A DNA stretch of 64,000 bases from DAIPJH01 sp036770365 (GCA_036770365.1 DAIPJH010000002.1:124001-188000); one strand, 5' to 3'; shown: positions 9,473 to 18,867, numbered from the stretch's first letter. The notes: generated by a model not told the origin, from the letters alone. Program-made: numbers and translations.

Positions 9473-10525
9473 CTAGCTTAATTCACGCGTTACACGATTA
9501 CGTCCTAATTCTTTAGAACGATACAACGCCTCATCTGCGCGTTTTATAAACACTGGAATCGTATCATCACCAATACGGTACGCCGCAACACCAACCGACA
9601 CCGTGATCTTTCCAATCGTATCACCTGTATCACGACGTTTTAATTCTTTACTTGAAATGGCCTTACGTAACAACTCTGCCACAACCATCGCACCCTCTAG
9701 CGGCGTAGATGGAAGCAACACCGCGAATTCTTCGCCACCAAACCGTGCAACCACGTCTTTACCCTTAAGAGTACTGGTCAAAATTTTGGCTACCATTTTT
9801 AACACTTCATCACCAATCAAATGCCCATAGGTGTCGTTAAACTTCTTAAAATAATCAATATCGATCATCAACAAACATAATGGCGTTTTATTTTCTTCCG
9901 AATATGACGCCAAATCATCCATCATGCGGTCAAGTGCTTTACGATTAAAAACCCCCGTCAAAAAGTCACGCTGCGCCTCGCTCGTCACTTGTGCTAAATC
10001 TTCCCGTAAATTTTCTGCTTCTGCTTGAGCTTCTGCCAATTTTTGATTTAATTGACCGCTACTTTCTTTTAACTTCGAGGCACTCGCAATAATCTGTTTC
10101 ACCATTTCACCAACATCACCAGACTCCGCATGGTTTTCTAAACCTTTAATATGCGTATCCATCTCTTGCTGATAATTGGATGTCTCACCACTAAAATCAC
10201 CTACAACCTTTAAAATATCTGCTAATAATTTTTTTGCCTCCGATTGAGCATCTCCGCTTGCCGATAAAGAAGCCTCAAAATATTTACCATAGAGATAATC
10301 TGAAAGCCCCTCATCTAAAGCCACATCTTTTTCGGTGGCTTTCTGAATTTCATGCAGCAACTCTTTGTTTTCTTCAGCAGCATAGGCATACCAAACCTCA
10401 TAATGCCTAGGCAAAGGAGCAATTTGACGCTCCTCCATAACGCGCAATGCTTTCTCAGCATGACGCTTTACTTTCGCATATGAAAAATCATTCTCGCTCA
10501 CACTCGCCTCTGGTTTATTGGACAT
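9473..10525 (-). CDS. Diguanylate cyclase (GGDEF domain)
   Basis: This 350-residue cytoplasmic protein should make cyclic di-GMP from two GTP. Residues 1-110 form a helical N-terminal domain (PLPRHYEVWYAYAA) common before GGDEF domains in alphaproteobacteria. A coiled coil spans about 125-185. The GGDEF domain starts at DFLTGVFNRKAL and has the active-site motif GGEEF at 263-267, with DIDYFKKFND upstream, so it looks catalytically intact. The usual inhibitory RxxD site is KGKD here, so product inhibition may be weak. It has no transmembrane segment. It sits just beyond tRNA-Ile, near the sensor kinase cluster. Confidence 0.93.
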   Translation of the reverse strand: MSNKPEASVSENDFSYAKVKRHAEKALRVMEERQIAPLPRHYEVWYAYAAEENKELLHEIQKATEKDVALDEGLSDYLYGKYFEASLSASGDAQSEAKKLLADILKVVGDFSGETSNYQQEMDTHIKGLENHAESGDVGEMVKQIIASASKLKESSGQLNQKLAEAQAEAENLREDLAQVTSEAQRDFLTGVFNRKALDRMMDDLASYSEENKTPLCLLMIDIDYFKKFNDTYGHLIGDEVLKMVAKILTSTLKGKDVVARFGGEEFAVLLPSTPLEGAMVVAELLRKAISSKELKRRDTGDTIGKITVSVGVAAYRIGDDTIPVFIKRADEALYRSKELGRNRVTRELS

Positions 10526-10720
10526 AAACTACGTCGCTACATTCATATTATGGTTATTTTACATCAATCTTTGTTTTGTCCACGATAAATCATCCTGAAC
10601 AGACTGACCTTAGCACCGATTTATTTACAGAGTATGAACAAGAAGGTATTTTTAAGTAAGTTTTATAGAAAACTACATTAAAAACATTCAATATTCTTTT
10701 GCATTAGGCAGGTCGTATAT

Positions 10721-11248
10721 ATGATGGCACAAGCACAAGCCACCCACTCAGAAGATTCTATGGACGCAATCCTGCCCATCCCGAAGATCAACGTCCCCCC
10801 TGCACATTTTTTTCACAGACAAGAAGAAACTGTTGCAAGTGTTGAACATTTTGTAGCGTCTCATCATGATATCACCCATGAAACCATCAGCGATAACAGG
10901 CCGATTTCTTGGAATGCCGCCCGTGACATTCGCTTTACCCTCATGATTATTACACTCGTCATTGGCATCAATGTCTGTATTGCATGGTTACTCGGCGCAA
11001 GCAGCACCAATCGTATTAGCCCTGAAGAAACGGGCAACCAAATTCTGATGCAACCAAGCAGCCCCAACTCTTCACACGAAAAGCTGCCTGCCACATCGTC
11101 CGAAGTTTATCATCAACGTAATGCTTACCACTTGGATGCGTCACATAATAGCTTTTTCCTCAACAAAGAGGATCGCAAATCGCTGCTCCAAAAGATCATA
11201 ACATCCCCAACACCCAATTTAGCAGAAATCAATAATTCGGCACAATAA
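10721..11248 (+). CDS. Hypothetical single-pass membrane protein
   Basis: A 175-residue protein with one clear hydrophobic helix at about residues 67-90 (FTLMIITLVIGINVCIAWLL). The N-terminal 65 residues are polar and probably cytoplasmic; the C-terminal ~85 residues are polar, rich in Ser, Asn and His. No family is recognised. The next gene, encoding a winged-helix DNA-binding protein, begins 47 bp downstream on the same strand, so the two may be cotranscribed. The start ATG is followed by a second Met; either could be used. Confidence 0.6.
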   Translation: MMAQAQATHSEDSMDAILPIPKINVPPAHFFHRQEETVASVEHFVASHHDITHETISDNRPISWNAARDIRFTLMIITLVIGINVCIAWLLGASSTNRISPEETGNQILMQPSSPNSSHEKLPATSSEVYHQRNAYHLDASHNSFFLNKEDRKSLLQKIITSPTPNLAEINNSAQ

Positions 11249-11295
11249 CGTCCTTTCATGCTCTCATTTTTTGTTTATTACCCCTGAGTCTTTTC

Positions 11296-11889
11296 ATGTT
11301 TGTGTATGTTGACCCCTCTATCCCCGCACTACGTTATACTCTTTACACCTATCTTACGCGCATAGGCTACCCTTGTGCGACCTCCGAACATCAGCCCCTA
11401 AACCAACCCTCTATTCACATCAATAATCATCTCGCTACATTAGAGCTAGTCTATCACGATGGCTCACCACGTCCACCTCACGACACATACATCTCCACCA
11501 CCATCACTATACCCTTCACACTCCACTACCTTGCGCTACGTTTAACGCAATTTATTTCAAAATTAACGTTAGATTCCTGTGAAACACTCACGTTACACCC
11601 ATCCTACATCTTCAACCTACGAGAACGCACCCTTACGAACACAGCATCAAATCTATCCGTTTTTCTCACCGAAAAAGAAGCGGAATTACTTGCTTATCTG
11701 CACCTCCATCAGCACACTTATGCCTCAAGAGATATTTTGCTAGCCCATGTGTGGAAATATCACAGTGATGTTGATACGCACACTCTTGAGACACACATGT
11801 ACCGTTTACGTCAAAAACTGGCAGAAACAGGAGGCTTTCTTGAAATCATTCACGAGCAGCATGGCTATAAATTACAGCCAACCCCATGA
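11296..11889 (+). CDS. OmpR-type winged-helix regulator with degenerate receiver
   Basis: The C-terminal ~95 residues are an OmpR/PhoB-type DNA-binding domain: LTEKEAELLAYLHLHQ, then DILLAHVWKY, DTHTLETHMYRLRQKL and a final wing HEQHGYKL. The N-terminal half is the length of a short receiver but lacks the acidic pocket and the phosphoacceptor Asp, so it is probably not phosphorylated in the classical way. This arrangement occurs in other alphaproteobacterial regulators. The target is unknown. The gene may be cotranscribed with the preceding membrane protein, and a repeat element lies downstream. Confidence 0.8.
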   Translation: MFVYVDPSIPALRYTLYTYLTRIGYPCATSEHQPLNQPSIHINNHLATLELVYHDGSPRPPHDTYISTTITIPFTLHYLALRLTQFISKLTLDSCETLTLHPSYIFNLRERTLTNTASNLSVFLTEKEAELLAYLHLHQHTYASRDILLAHVWKYHSDVDTHTLETHMYRLRQKLAETGGFLEIIHEQHGYKLQPTP

Positions 11890-11964
11890 TTTTTCTTTGA
11901 TTAAAACGCAGTTTTACACTATACAACCACAGTTTTTGGTAAACTTTTAACTTTCATCTGTTAC

Positions 11965-12088
11965 TATAGCCACTCAACTTTATAATGAGACATTTTTAAG
12001 TAGAGTGACTATAAGCTTTAAAAATTATAGCACTACATCACGTTAATAATGATGCAAAATAGTCTCATTACGAAGTAAAAGTGTTATA
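11965..12088. repeat. MITE-like hairpin repeat, copy B (most complete)
   Basis: About 124 bp in the gap between the winged-helix gene and rlmN. The two ends are inverted: TATAGCCACTCAACTTTATA at the left against the reverse complement of the right end at about 12060-12088. Each half also forms its own hairpin (11964-12013 and 12027-12087). The right half aligns with the repeats at 8302-8404 and 54691-54751. No transposase is encoded; it looks like a non-autonomous miniature element. Confidence 0.6.
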
Positions 12089-12123
12089 TATCGCCTTCAT
12101 TTGACAACTCGAAAACATACCCC

Positions 12124-13257
12124 ATGACCTCTCACCCTTTGACATCCACTACACACATTTCATCCGAAACACCCACACGCTATAATCTGCTGGGGGTCTC
12201 TAAAGAAAATGTCAAAGGTGCAATCAAGGAACTTGGACTTCCCGCCTTTCGTGCCAATCAGGTCTGGCAATGGATTTATGCTCATGGTGTACGCGATTTT
12301 GATGCGATGACCAACATCTCCAAGCCTATCCGCGAACAATTAAAACAGCATTTCCATGTGACTCGACCAGCAACAAGCAAAGATCTATTATCTGTGGATG
12401 GCACACGCAAATGGCTTCTTAAATTTAATGACGGCAATGAAGCTGAGATGGTTTTTATCCCCGATGAAGACCGCGGCACACTTTGCATCTCCTCACAAGT
12501 AGGCTGTACCTTAACCTGCAAATTTTGTCATACAGGCACGCAAAAACTCGTCCGCAACTTAACCGCCGAAGAAATTGTTGGGCAAATCATGCTAGCACGT
12601 GATGACCTTGGCGATTGGCCATCTTCTAAAGAAGATCGTAAAATTACTAATATTGTGCTGATGGGCATGGGCGAACCATTATTTAATTACGATAACGTGG
12701 CTCAAGCCATGCTAATTACCATGGACGGCGAGGGCATCGGCATTTCTAAACGTCGCATCACGCTCTCCACCTCTGGCGTTGTCCCTATGATCGAACGTGC
12801 AGGTGAAGAATTAGGCGTTAATCTTGCTATTTCTCTGCATGCCGTACGCGATACGCTGCGCAATGACCTCGTACCACTTAACAAAAAATATAATCTTGCT
12901 ATGCTTATGGAAGCATGCCGCAATTACCCAACCCTAAGCAACGCACGCCGCATCACCTTCGAATATGTGATGCTTGCAGGCATCAATGATTCTGACCAAG
13001 ACGCACGTGAACTCATTGCACTGATTAAAGGTATCCCAGCCAAGATAAACCTCATCCCTTTTAACCCTTGGCCAAATGCAGGCTATACCTGTTCATCTAA
13101 TAATCGTATTCATGCCTTTGCTAACATTGTGATGGACGCAGGCTATGCTTCCCCCATTCGCACGCCACGCGGTCAAGATATCTATGCCGCTTGTGGTCAA
13201 CTTAAATCAGAAAGCGAGCGCAAACGTAGAACGCTTGAGGAGCATGGACACGCATGA
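12124..13257 (+). CDS. rlmN: Dual-specificity 23S rRNA/tRNA methyltransferase RlmN
   Basis: RlmN is a radical SAM enzyme that methylates C2 of A2503 in 23S rRNA and A37 in some tRNAs. The radical SAM cysteines are C128, C132 and C135 in GCTLTCKFCHTG. The family signatures LMGMGEPLFNYDNV and the late cysteine in YAACGQL, which takes part in methyl transfer, are present. The length of 377 residues is normal. The stop overlaps the next start by 4 bp, implying translational coupling with the downstream HD-like gene. Confidence 0.97.
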   Translation: MTSHPLTSTTHISSETPTRYNLLGVSKENVKGAIKELGLPAFRANQVWQWIYAHGVRDFDAMTNISKPIREQLKQHFHVTRPATSKDLLSVDGTRKWLLKFNDGNEAEMVFIPDEDRGTLCISSQVGCTLTCKFCHTGTQKLVRNLTAEEIVGQIMLARDDLGDWPSSKEDRKITNIVLMGMGEPLFNYDNVAQAMLITMDGEGIGISKRRITLSTSGVVPMIERAGEELGVNLAISLHAVRDTLRNDLVPLNKKYNLAMLMEACRNYPTLSNARRITFEYVMLAGINDSDQDARELIALIKGIPAKINLIPFNPWPNAGYTCSSNNRIHAFANIVMDAGYASPIRTPRGQDIYAACGQLKSESERKRRTLEEHGHA

Positions 13258-14270
13258 TACCCTCACTTCAAAAACTTCTCGCATGGTCATGTACAACGTT
13301 GGGCGGCGTCCAGCAAAATACAGCCTGTGATTACAATGTGATTGAACAGGCTGGTACACTTGTAACGCGCTATTATCATACATTAAGCCATTTCGAACTG
13401 CTTGCAGGTGCGTGGGATGATCATCCTCCATTACCCTCTCTCACAACCACCTTGGCACATACTGCCCCTGATTTTTTTCCCATCGTTAAAGCCCTAATTA
13501 TTCGTGCTGGCGCACATCATGACCTTGTCTACCTTAATGCCGACAAGCAGAAACTCGCGCCGCAACTCAATGGCATTCTTGACCATTTTGTCTCCCGCAC
13601 CCCTGAAGGATACGTTGCAACAACCGTAAACGCTTTACCCGATACAGCCACCGAGCAAGAACGCACCGTTTTTGCTCTAGCTCACGCCATTTTTGATAAA
13701 AACAATATAAATCCGCTCGGCACGAATGAATATTTAAGTGCTATTTATGCTGGCTTGCAAGGTCTCAAAGAAGGCATTGCAGAACATTATATCTTAGCCG
13801 AAATGATGATGATTGCAGGAACGATCCCTTTCCAAAACGCCGCATATTTTCATCTTCTTCAAACGAGATTAGTAACAGCACTTGCAGGCCTATCTACGCA
13901 CAAACATTTTACTGACCAACACATCATCGCCTTAATGCAAGGTGCAGTGCAGCTTGCCAACGTTGATATCCTTAGTTTTGGACTCGCTGACTCCACCAAA
14001 TTTAGATCCGAATCCTTTCTTCTCTTACAGGAAGCAGGTCATGGCGATATTGGCAGCACACAACGCATCACGATGCATCAATTCATGCAGTCTTTGCTTA
14101 ACAGATGCCATGATCATAGCTCTGCTATCTTCCACGCCATTCATGATTTTCCACAGCAGCCTCTTTTAGACAAACTCAACGCTACAGCTTATCACAATAT
14201 ACGTGACGCACTTCAAGATGAATTTTTTTTATGCCCAACTGAGTATAACAAAAAGTCCAATCAAGCGTAG
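13254..14270 (+). CDS. Hypothetical protein with HD-phosphohydrolase-like motifs
   Basis: A 338-residue protein coupled to rlmN by a 4-bp overlap. The stretches RYYHTLSHFELLAG and, about 60 residues later, ALIIRAGAHHDLVY resemble the first His and HD pair of predicted HD-superfamily phosphohydrolases; a GTNEYLSAIYA segment further on recalls their NExxSA motif. The second half (about 200-338) is helical and unassigned. The HD assignment is by motif only and some metal ligands are unclear, so the enzyme may be degenerate. There is no signal peptide or membrane segment. Confidence 0.55.
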   Translation: MIPSLQKLLAWSCTTLGGVQQNTACDYNVIEQAGTLVTRYYHTLSHFELLAGAWDDHPPLPSLTTTLAHTAPDFFPIVKALIIRAGAHHDLVYLNADKQKLAPQLNGILDHFVSRTPEGYVATTVNALPDTATEQERTVFALAHAIFDKNNINPLGTNEYLSAIYAGLQGLKEGIAEHYILAEMMMIAGTIPFQNAAYFHLLQTRLVTALAGLSTHKHFTDQHIIALMQGAVQLANVDILSFGLADSTKFRSESFLLLQEAGHGDIGSTQRITMHQFMQSLLNRCHDHSSAIFHAIHDFPQQPLLDKLNATAYHNIRDALQDEFFLCPTEYNKKSNQA

Positions 14271-14284
14271 GACGAGCATCTTGC

Positions 14285-14761
14285 TTACTGATTTTTCTGC
14301 GCGCCTGCTAACATACTTGCCAATTCACTCCCTTGTTGTGCGCGGCTAAGACGTAGCTGTGTGTGCGATGAACCTGCTTTTGCCATGAAAGCAACGTTTT
14401 GACCAAGTGACCTAGCCACTGCGTTAAGCACCGTCTTCGTTGATGGTTTTTTACCCCGAACAAAAGATGATCCCACCGAATTGAACAATGAACTCAAAGT
14501 AGACGAAAACATCGTTTCTAATCCACCACCACTGCTTGCCACAGAAACATCTGAACCACCAATACCTTCTTCACCAAGATCACCTAATTGTGATTGTAAG
14601 GCGAGCAACTTACTCTGTACTTTCTCAGAAAGATTAAGCGAAAATTCCTGTGCCAATTCTTCTGCCAAATTCGATAAATGCTCTCTTGCCTGCTGGCGTA
14701 ATGCGTCCATCGCCTCGCCCTGACCTGTCAATAACACTGCTACTTGATCAGAAGCAAACAT
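14285..14761 (-). CDS. Hypothetical Ala/Ser/Gln-rich protein
   Basis: A 158-residue protein starting at an ATG preceded by a strong AAAGGAGAAATATT ribosome site. Residues 15-65 form an amphipathic, probably coiled-coil helix (ALRQQAREHLSNLAEEL). A Gly/Ser-rich linker follows around 68-80 (GIGGSDVSVASSGGG), then a second helical half. No signal peptide, membrane segment or known domain is seen. It is transcribed in the same direction as the next hypothetical gene upstream (14931-15755), with 169 bp between them. Confidence 0.6.
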   Translation of the reverse strand: MFASDQVAVLLTGQGEAMDALRQQAREHLSNLAEELAQEFSLNLSEKVQSKLLALQSQLGDLGEEGIGGSDVSVASSGGGLETMFSSTLSSLFNSVGSSFVRGKKPSTKTVLNAVARSLGQNVAFMAKAGSSHTQLRLSRAQQGSELASMLAGAQKNQ

Positions 14762-14930
14762 AATATTTCTCCTTTGATTTCAACTTGATACTCGTTTGAT
14801 TTAAATTCTTCCCGTAGTCAGACACCGGCCCATGTAGATTTTTCTACCATTCGCCTTGCCTTCCTTGGGTAATTTCTTTCCCAAACGTATATAGATGATA
14901 AGAAGAACTACATGTGTGGAAGGGACAAAA

Positions 14931-15755
14931 TCAAACCGCCAACTTGAACGTCGCAGTCTCACCAATCACTAGATGCTCTTGATTACGTGAAAAGGCAGCA
15001 CTATAGGCACTCGCGCCATGACGTTTGATCAAAGAGGTCGCACCACCACTCCAACCACGCGTCATGCGAGGTGACTGCAATACCATCAATGCATCTGAAG
15101 AGGCCTGATGCGTGATGGTCACCACCGAGCTTTGTGATGTAGATTCAGACTCCCCCAGCGCACCCGCAAGCACCTGCGCCAAATCTTCCGTTGGTGAAGC
15201 TGCCTGCTCACGCAACTGTGGCTTTACTGGCTGCACCTGCTCTATAGACGTCTTAGTATATATCTCAGGCTGATCTTTTTGTACCAAGGATACGCGAGGA
15301 AGACCCGCATTACTTGGTAAATATTTTATACCTGAATAAGCAACCATCAACCCCTGATTCAAGGTATCTGCCGTGCCATTATCATTTGCAGATTCAAAAA
15401 ATGCTACCAATGCCTGACTTTCGTAACTACCATAGGATTGAGCAAGCAACTGCGCCATAAACGGTGCTTGTACCCCTGACGGCAGCCCTGCCGCAATATC
15501 TCGTGTTGATTGCTGTTGCACCGCACTCATAGAAGCGAGTGTTTGTGTAGACAGTGACGCGGTAGTATCACGAGCAGACTCACGCTGCGTCGCAAGACGT
15601 ATATTATTATAAACAGATGCAGGGGATACCGTCGTGGCTACAGCACTCATGGTAAGGTTGGACGCACCATATACCTCCACAGGCATCACCACATGCATTG
15701 GTGTAGCATAGCTCGCTGGCATCATAATCTGTGCGTAACTTGTGCTAGGTATCAT
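14931..15755 (-). CDS. Hypothetical Ser/Thr/Ala-rich protein
   Basis: About 274 residues of low-complexity, Ser-, Thr-, Ala- and Gln-rich sequence. A GTG at 15758 immediately precedes the ATG chosen here. Central segments (APFMAQLLAQSYGSYESQ and NQGLMVAYSGIKYL) look folded, while about residues 60-95 and 170-230 look disordered. No family is recognised. An AT-rich inverted repeat (ATTAATTA / TTAATTAAT) lies just upstream at about 15764-15786 and may be part of its control region. Confidence 0.6.
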   Translation of the reverse strand: MIPSTSYAQIMMPASYATPMHVVMPVEVYGASNLTMSAVATTVSPASVYNNIRLATQRESARDTTASLSTQTLASMSAVQQQSTRDIAAGLPSGVQAPFMAQLLAQSYGSYESQALVAFFESANDNGTADTLNQGLMVAYSGIKYLPSNAGLPRVSLVQKDQPEIYTKTSIEQVQPVKPQLREQAASPTEDLAQVLAGALGESESTSQSSVVTITHQASSDALMVLQSPRMTRGWSGGATSLIKRHGASAYSAAFSRNQEHLVIGETATFKLAV

Positions 15756-15886
15756 CACTCAACTAATTAATTATATGGTTAATTAATATGTTTATATCTT
15801 AACAAATAATCAGAGAATCGTCAATCTTTTGCTTTTTCACACTCTTTTTACTTTGCATCCCCACCAAATATTGCTAACCAACATCT

Positions 15887-16480
15887 ATGAACATACGCAC
15901 CCTTTTTATTGCTCTCCTTCTTCTCAGCGTTGCGTCGGCAAGCGGCATTTCATTGTGGCATGTGACGCATCCCTCTAACAGCACAACACATATTGGAGGA
16001 GATTTTACGCTCACCAATGCTGCCACAGAACAAAACTTCGATTCAAAACATATGCGTGGCAAATACCTACTGGTCTATTTCGGCTATAGTTTCTGCCCTG
16101 ACGTTTGCCCAACAGGACTTACACATATCAGCGCAGCTTTATCTGCATTACCACCCACGCAACGCACTCACATCGTCCCCATTTTTATTACGCTTGACCC
16201 CGTACGCGACACACCTCAAGCCCTAAAAAGTTATATTGCTAATTTTGATCCTGCCATCATTGCCTTAACAGGAAAACCCGAACATATTGCAGCAGTCGCA
16301 AAAGCCTACGGCGTCTATTTTAAATCCCAACAAAAGAATCCCGCCGATTTAGCCTACGCCGTGGATCATTCCTCTTACATCTATGTAATGGATGAACACG
16401 GCGACTATCTCAGCCATTTTGGACACTCAACAACTGCTGATATCATGGCAAAAAAACTGTCAGAACTACTCCCAAAATAA
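15887..16480 (+). CDS. SCO1/SenC family copper-delivery thioredoxin-fold protein
   Basis: SCO proteins deliver copper to the CuA site of cytochrome c oxidase. The 197-residue sequence begins with a membrane anchor or signal segment (TLFIALLLLSVASASGI). The copper-binding CxxxC motif is in FCPDVCPTGL, and the distal histidine ligand is in DHSSYIYVMD. The fold elements GKYLLVYFGYSFC and IVPIFITLDP.RDT are typical. It lies 9 bp before a PCu(A)C copper chaperone gene, forming a copper-handling pair for respiratory oxidase assembly. Confidence 0.93.
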   Translation: MNIRTLFIALLLLSVASASGISLWHVTHPSNSTTHIGGDFTLTNAATEQNFDSKHMRGKYLLVYFGYSFCPDVCPTGLTHISAALSALPPTQRTHIVPIFITLDPVRDTPQALKSYIANFDPAIIALTGKPEHIAAVAKAYGVYFKSQQKNPADLAYAVDHSSYIYVMDEHGDYLSHFGHSTTADIMAKKLSELLPK

Positions 16481-16489
16481 AGGTATTTT

Positions 16490-16942
16490 ATGCGCCACAA
16501 GATATCACTACTTGCCATCATCGTTATGACATTGATCGACACTGTCCATGTACAGGCTCAAGATAAATCTTCCTCCGTAATACCTATCACGCATGGTTTT
16601 GCCTATCCTTCACTTGGAATGGCCCGTCCAGCTATTGCTTTTATTACTATCAACAATCAAGATGATGTAGCGCACGAACTCATCAAAGCAGAGGCATCTG
16701 CAAACGCAGAACATATTGAGATACATCGCCACACTGTAGTGAACGGCGTGATGGAAATGCGCGAAGTACCACGCCTCACCATCCCCGCCAAAACCCGTGT
16801 TGAACTTGAGGCTTCGCATCTTCATCTCATGTTAATGCATATCAAAAAACCGCTTAAGGTCGGAGATAGCTTTCCGCTAACACTCCACTTGGATAACAAC
16901 ATGCAACAAACTATTACCATCACTGTGCGTCCTCGCACTTGA
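16490..16942 (+). CDS. PCu(A)C periplasmic copper chaperone
   Basis: A 150-residue exported protein of the PCu(A)C (DUF461) family, which passes copper to SCO1 or directly to CuA. A signal peptide covers about residues 1-23. The copper site is visible as His in HIEIHRHTV, Met in MEMREV and the HLHLMLM motif near residue 110, matching the family's HxM pattern. An AAAGG ribosome site precedes the ATG. It directly follows the SCO1-like gene, so the two are probably one operon. Confidence 0.92.
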   Translation: MRHKISLLAIIVMTLIDTVHVQAQDKSSSVIPITHGFAYPSLGMARPAIAFITINNQDDVAHELIKAEASANAEHIEIHRHTVVNGVMEMREVPRLTIPAKTRVELEASHLHLMLMHIKKPLKVGDSFPLTLHLDNNMQQTITITVRPRT

Positions 16943-17012
16943 TTATTGCTTAAGACTCTTTTAGGACTCCTGTGCTAATGATTGATAGCACCTCCAATAA
17001 CGGGATACATGC

Positions 17013-17672
17013 ATGACCACAGAACAACCCCATTTTGCTACAGGCTTTCGTCGCGGCTTTATGTTTGTCTTGTCTTCGCCCTCAGGTGCAGGCAAAACCA
17101 CCTTGTCACGCCGTTTATTGGAAAGCGAAGATGGGTTGATCATGTCGGTGTCTGTCACCACGCGTCCAATGCGACCAGGTGAACGAGATGGCATTGATTA
17201 TCGTTTTGTGGACGATGCAAAATTCGCAGATATGGTCTCCAAAAAAGAATTACTCGAACATGCGACCGTGTTTGGCAAATCTTACGGCACACCAGCGGAT
17301 TTTGTCGAAGCGCAGATTAATCATGGTGTTGATGTATTGTTTGACATTGATTGGCAAGGCACACGCCAACTTGCGGCACGTAAACGCGAAGATTTAGTGA
17401 GTGTTTTTATCCTTCCTCCTTCGATGGCAGAACTCGAACGCCGCCTGCGCAGCCGTGCGCAAGATAGCGAAGATGTGGTGCAATATCGCATGCAGCGTGC
17501 CGCGGGAGAAATCGAACATTGGGATGAATATGATTATGTCGTGGTCAACAGTGATGTAGAGACCACATTGTCCCACATTCAGCAAATCCTCCATGCTGAA
17601 CGTTATAAACGCACGCGCCAAACGAGCTTATCCACGTTTGTGGAAGGACTATGCAAGGAACGTACATGTTAA
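17013..17672 (+). CDS. gmk: Guanylate kinase
   Basis: Guanylate kinase phosphorylates GMP to GDP. The P-loop SSPSGAGKTT is at residues 21-30, the GMP-binding segment VSVTTRPMRPGE and YRFVDDAKF follow, and the lid region has DIDWQGTRQL. At 219 residues it is of normal length. In many alphaproteobacteria gmk follows mltG and yicC; here it stands alone, about 24 kb from mltG. It overlaps the end of the convergent bc1-chaperone gene by 4 bp. Confidence 0.97.
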   Translation: MTTEQPHFATGFRRGFMFVLSSPSGAGKTTLSRRLLESEDGLIMSVSVTTRPMRPGERDGIDYRFVDDAKFADMVSKKELLEHATVFGKSYGTPADFVEAQINHGVDVLFDIDWQGTRQLAARKREDLVSVFILPPSMAELERRLRSRAQDSEDVVQYRMQRAAGEIEHWDEYDYVVVNSDVETTLSHIQQILHAERYKRTRQTSLSTFVEGLCKERTC

Positions 17673-18232
17673 TCTGCCAACTCCTGTTCTAGCGACGCGA
17701 ACGCAACAACTCCTGCATAGATGGTCTCTATCTCTTGCGCCTTTAGTATATCTAGACTACGCCGTACGTACCCAGCAAGCATACTCACATGACCATTTGG
17801 TACATCCTGTAATGTTCCATAAACATTGCGGCGTAAACTTTGTTCTAAAGCTAGCTCATCTGCATCTGTCAACGCTAGCTCATAAGCACGCTGACGCCCA
17901 TAAAACGCCTCGACCATCACCCGCACGCGACGCCCAACGCCCGTATCCGTTGACCCCATTTCACGTAGACTTCTATCCATATCAGAAATCATCATTTCCA
18001 TCAGGGCTTGTTCATGCTGTTTTGCGCTCGCCCCACCACTCTCCCGCATATGACGAATGACCATCACCATATGCAATACGATCATATCAAATCGCCCATC
18101 CACCGTATCAGGCACCCCCATCACACTATAAAAAACAGGATTGCGTGCAGACTCCATCAAAGAATGATAGAGCAATGCTGCTGATTGTTGATGACGAGAT
18201 GGCATAAAAAATTGTATGAGTTGCGCTAACAT
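17669..18232 (-). CDS. Ubiquinol-cytochrome c chaperone family protein (CBP3/UQCC1-like)
   Basis: This matches the Ubiq_cyt_C_chap family, related to mitochondrial CBP3/UQCC1, which assists assembly of cytochrome b in the bc1 complex. Typical segments are LYHSLMESARNPVFYSVMGVPDTVDGRFDM near the N-terminus and DMDRSLREMGSTDTGVGRR in the middle. The frame runs back to 18256, but the ATG at 18232 has an AAGGA ribosome site and gives the usual start. About 187 residues. It is divergent from bamE, a common alphaproteobacterial arrangement. Confidence 0.88.
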   Translation of the reverse strand: MLAQLIQFFMPSRHQQSAALLYHSLMESARNPVFYSVMGVPDTVDGRFDMIVLHMVMVIRHMRESGGASAKQHEQALMEMMISDMDRSLREMGSTDTGVGRRVRVMVEAFYGRQRAYELALTDADELALEQSLRRNVYGTLQDVPNGHVSMLAGYVRRSLDILKAQEIETIYAGVVAFASLEQELAD

Positions 18233-18256
18233 GGAAATCCTTGTAAGACGGTGCAT

Positions 18257-18736
18257 ATGAAAAACAGTACACGCTTATATCATAGTTTTTACCAAATGCA
18301 CCTGACGATCGCAGTGATTGGCTGTGTTTGTTTACTGACGTCCGGATGCGCGCCCAAAGTTGCCGAAGAGGGACATATCGCTATTGAACGCGCAAGCAAC
18401 GAGCTACACGTTGGAAAAAACTACAAACAAGATGTCATCAAACTTCTTGGCACACCCTCAACCAAAAGCAGCTTTGGTGACGAGGCCTGGTATTATGTTT
18501 CTGCCCACAAAGAATCCTATGCATTCTTTAAACCTGAAACCACCAACCAACATGTATTACGTCTTAACTTTGATAAAAATGACATGATCACAGATATCAA
18601 AGCATATGATTTAAAAGATGCACAAGAAGTCCCAATTGCAAAACGCATCACCCCAACCGAAGGTCAAAAGCTCGGCTTATGGGAACAAATGATCGGCAAT
18701 TTGGGGAAATTCAACAAAGCAACTGAAGCACGCTAG
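18257..18736 (+). CDS. bamE: Outer-membrane assembly lipoprotein BamE (SmpA/OmlA)
   Basis: BamE is a small lipoprotein of the BAM complex that inserts beta-barrel proteins into the outer membrane. The signal peptide ends in a lipobox, LLTSGC, so the protein should be lipid-anchored. The SmpA/OmlA domain is visible in LHVGKNYKQDVIKLLGTPS and EAWYYVSAHKE. A GTG at 18251 is an alternative start. The C-terminal tail of about 40 residues (after KAYDLKD) extends the usual domain, as in other alphaproteobacteria. Confidence 0.9.
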   Translation: MKNSTRLYHSFYQMHLTIAVIGCVCLLTSGCAPKVAEEGHIAIERASNELHVGKNYKQDVIKLLGTPSTKSSFGDEAWYYVSAHKESYAFFKPETTNQHVLRLNFDKNDMITDIKAYDLKDAQEVPIAKRITPTEGQKLGLWEQMIGNLGKFNKATEAR

Positions 18737-18867
18737 AACCAACGCGTTATACCGCAAGCGAAACAGTGGCATTTTATCCATATATTCTGATTCTCTCTGC
18801 ATCTATCCACAAGATAATGTAGTGAGGATGCATTTTTGGCTGGCATTTCCTGCGGCGCGTTGTAGAT

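Noticed and set aside
14762..14930. Possible small RNA in the gap between two hypothetical genes
   Set aside because: Only a minor GTAGA/TCTAC hairpin is present, with no promoter or terminator around it.
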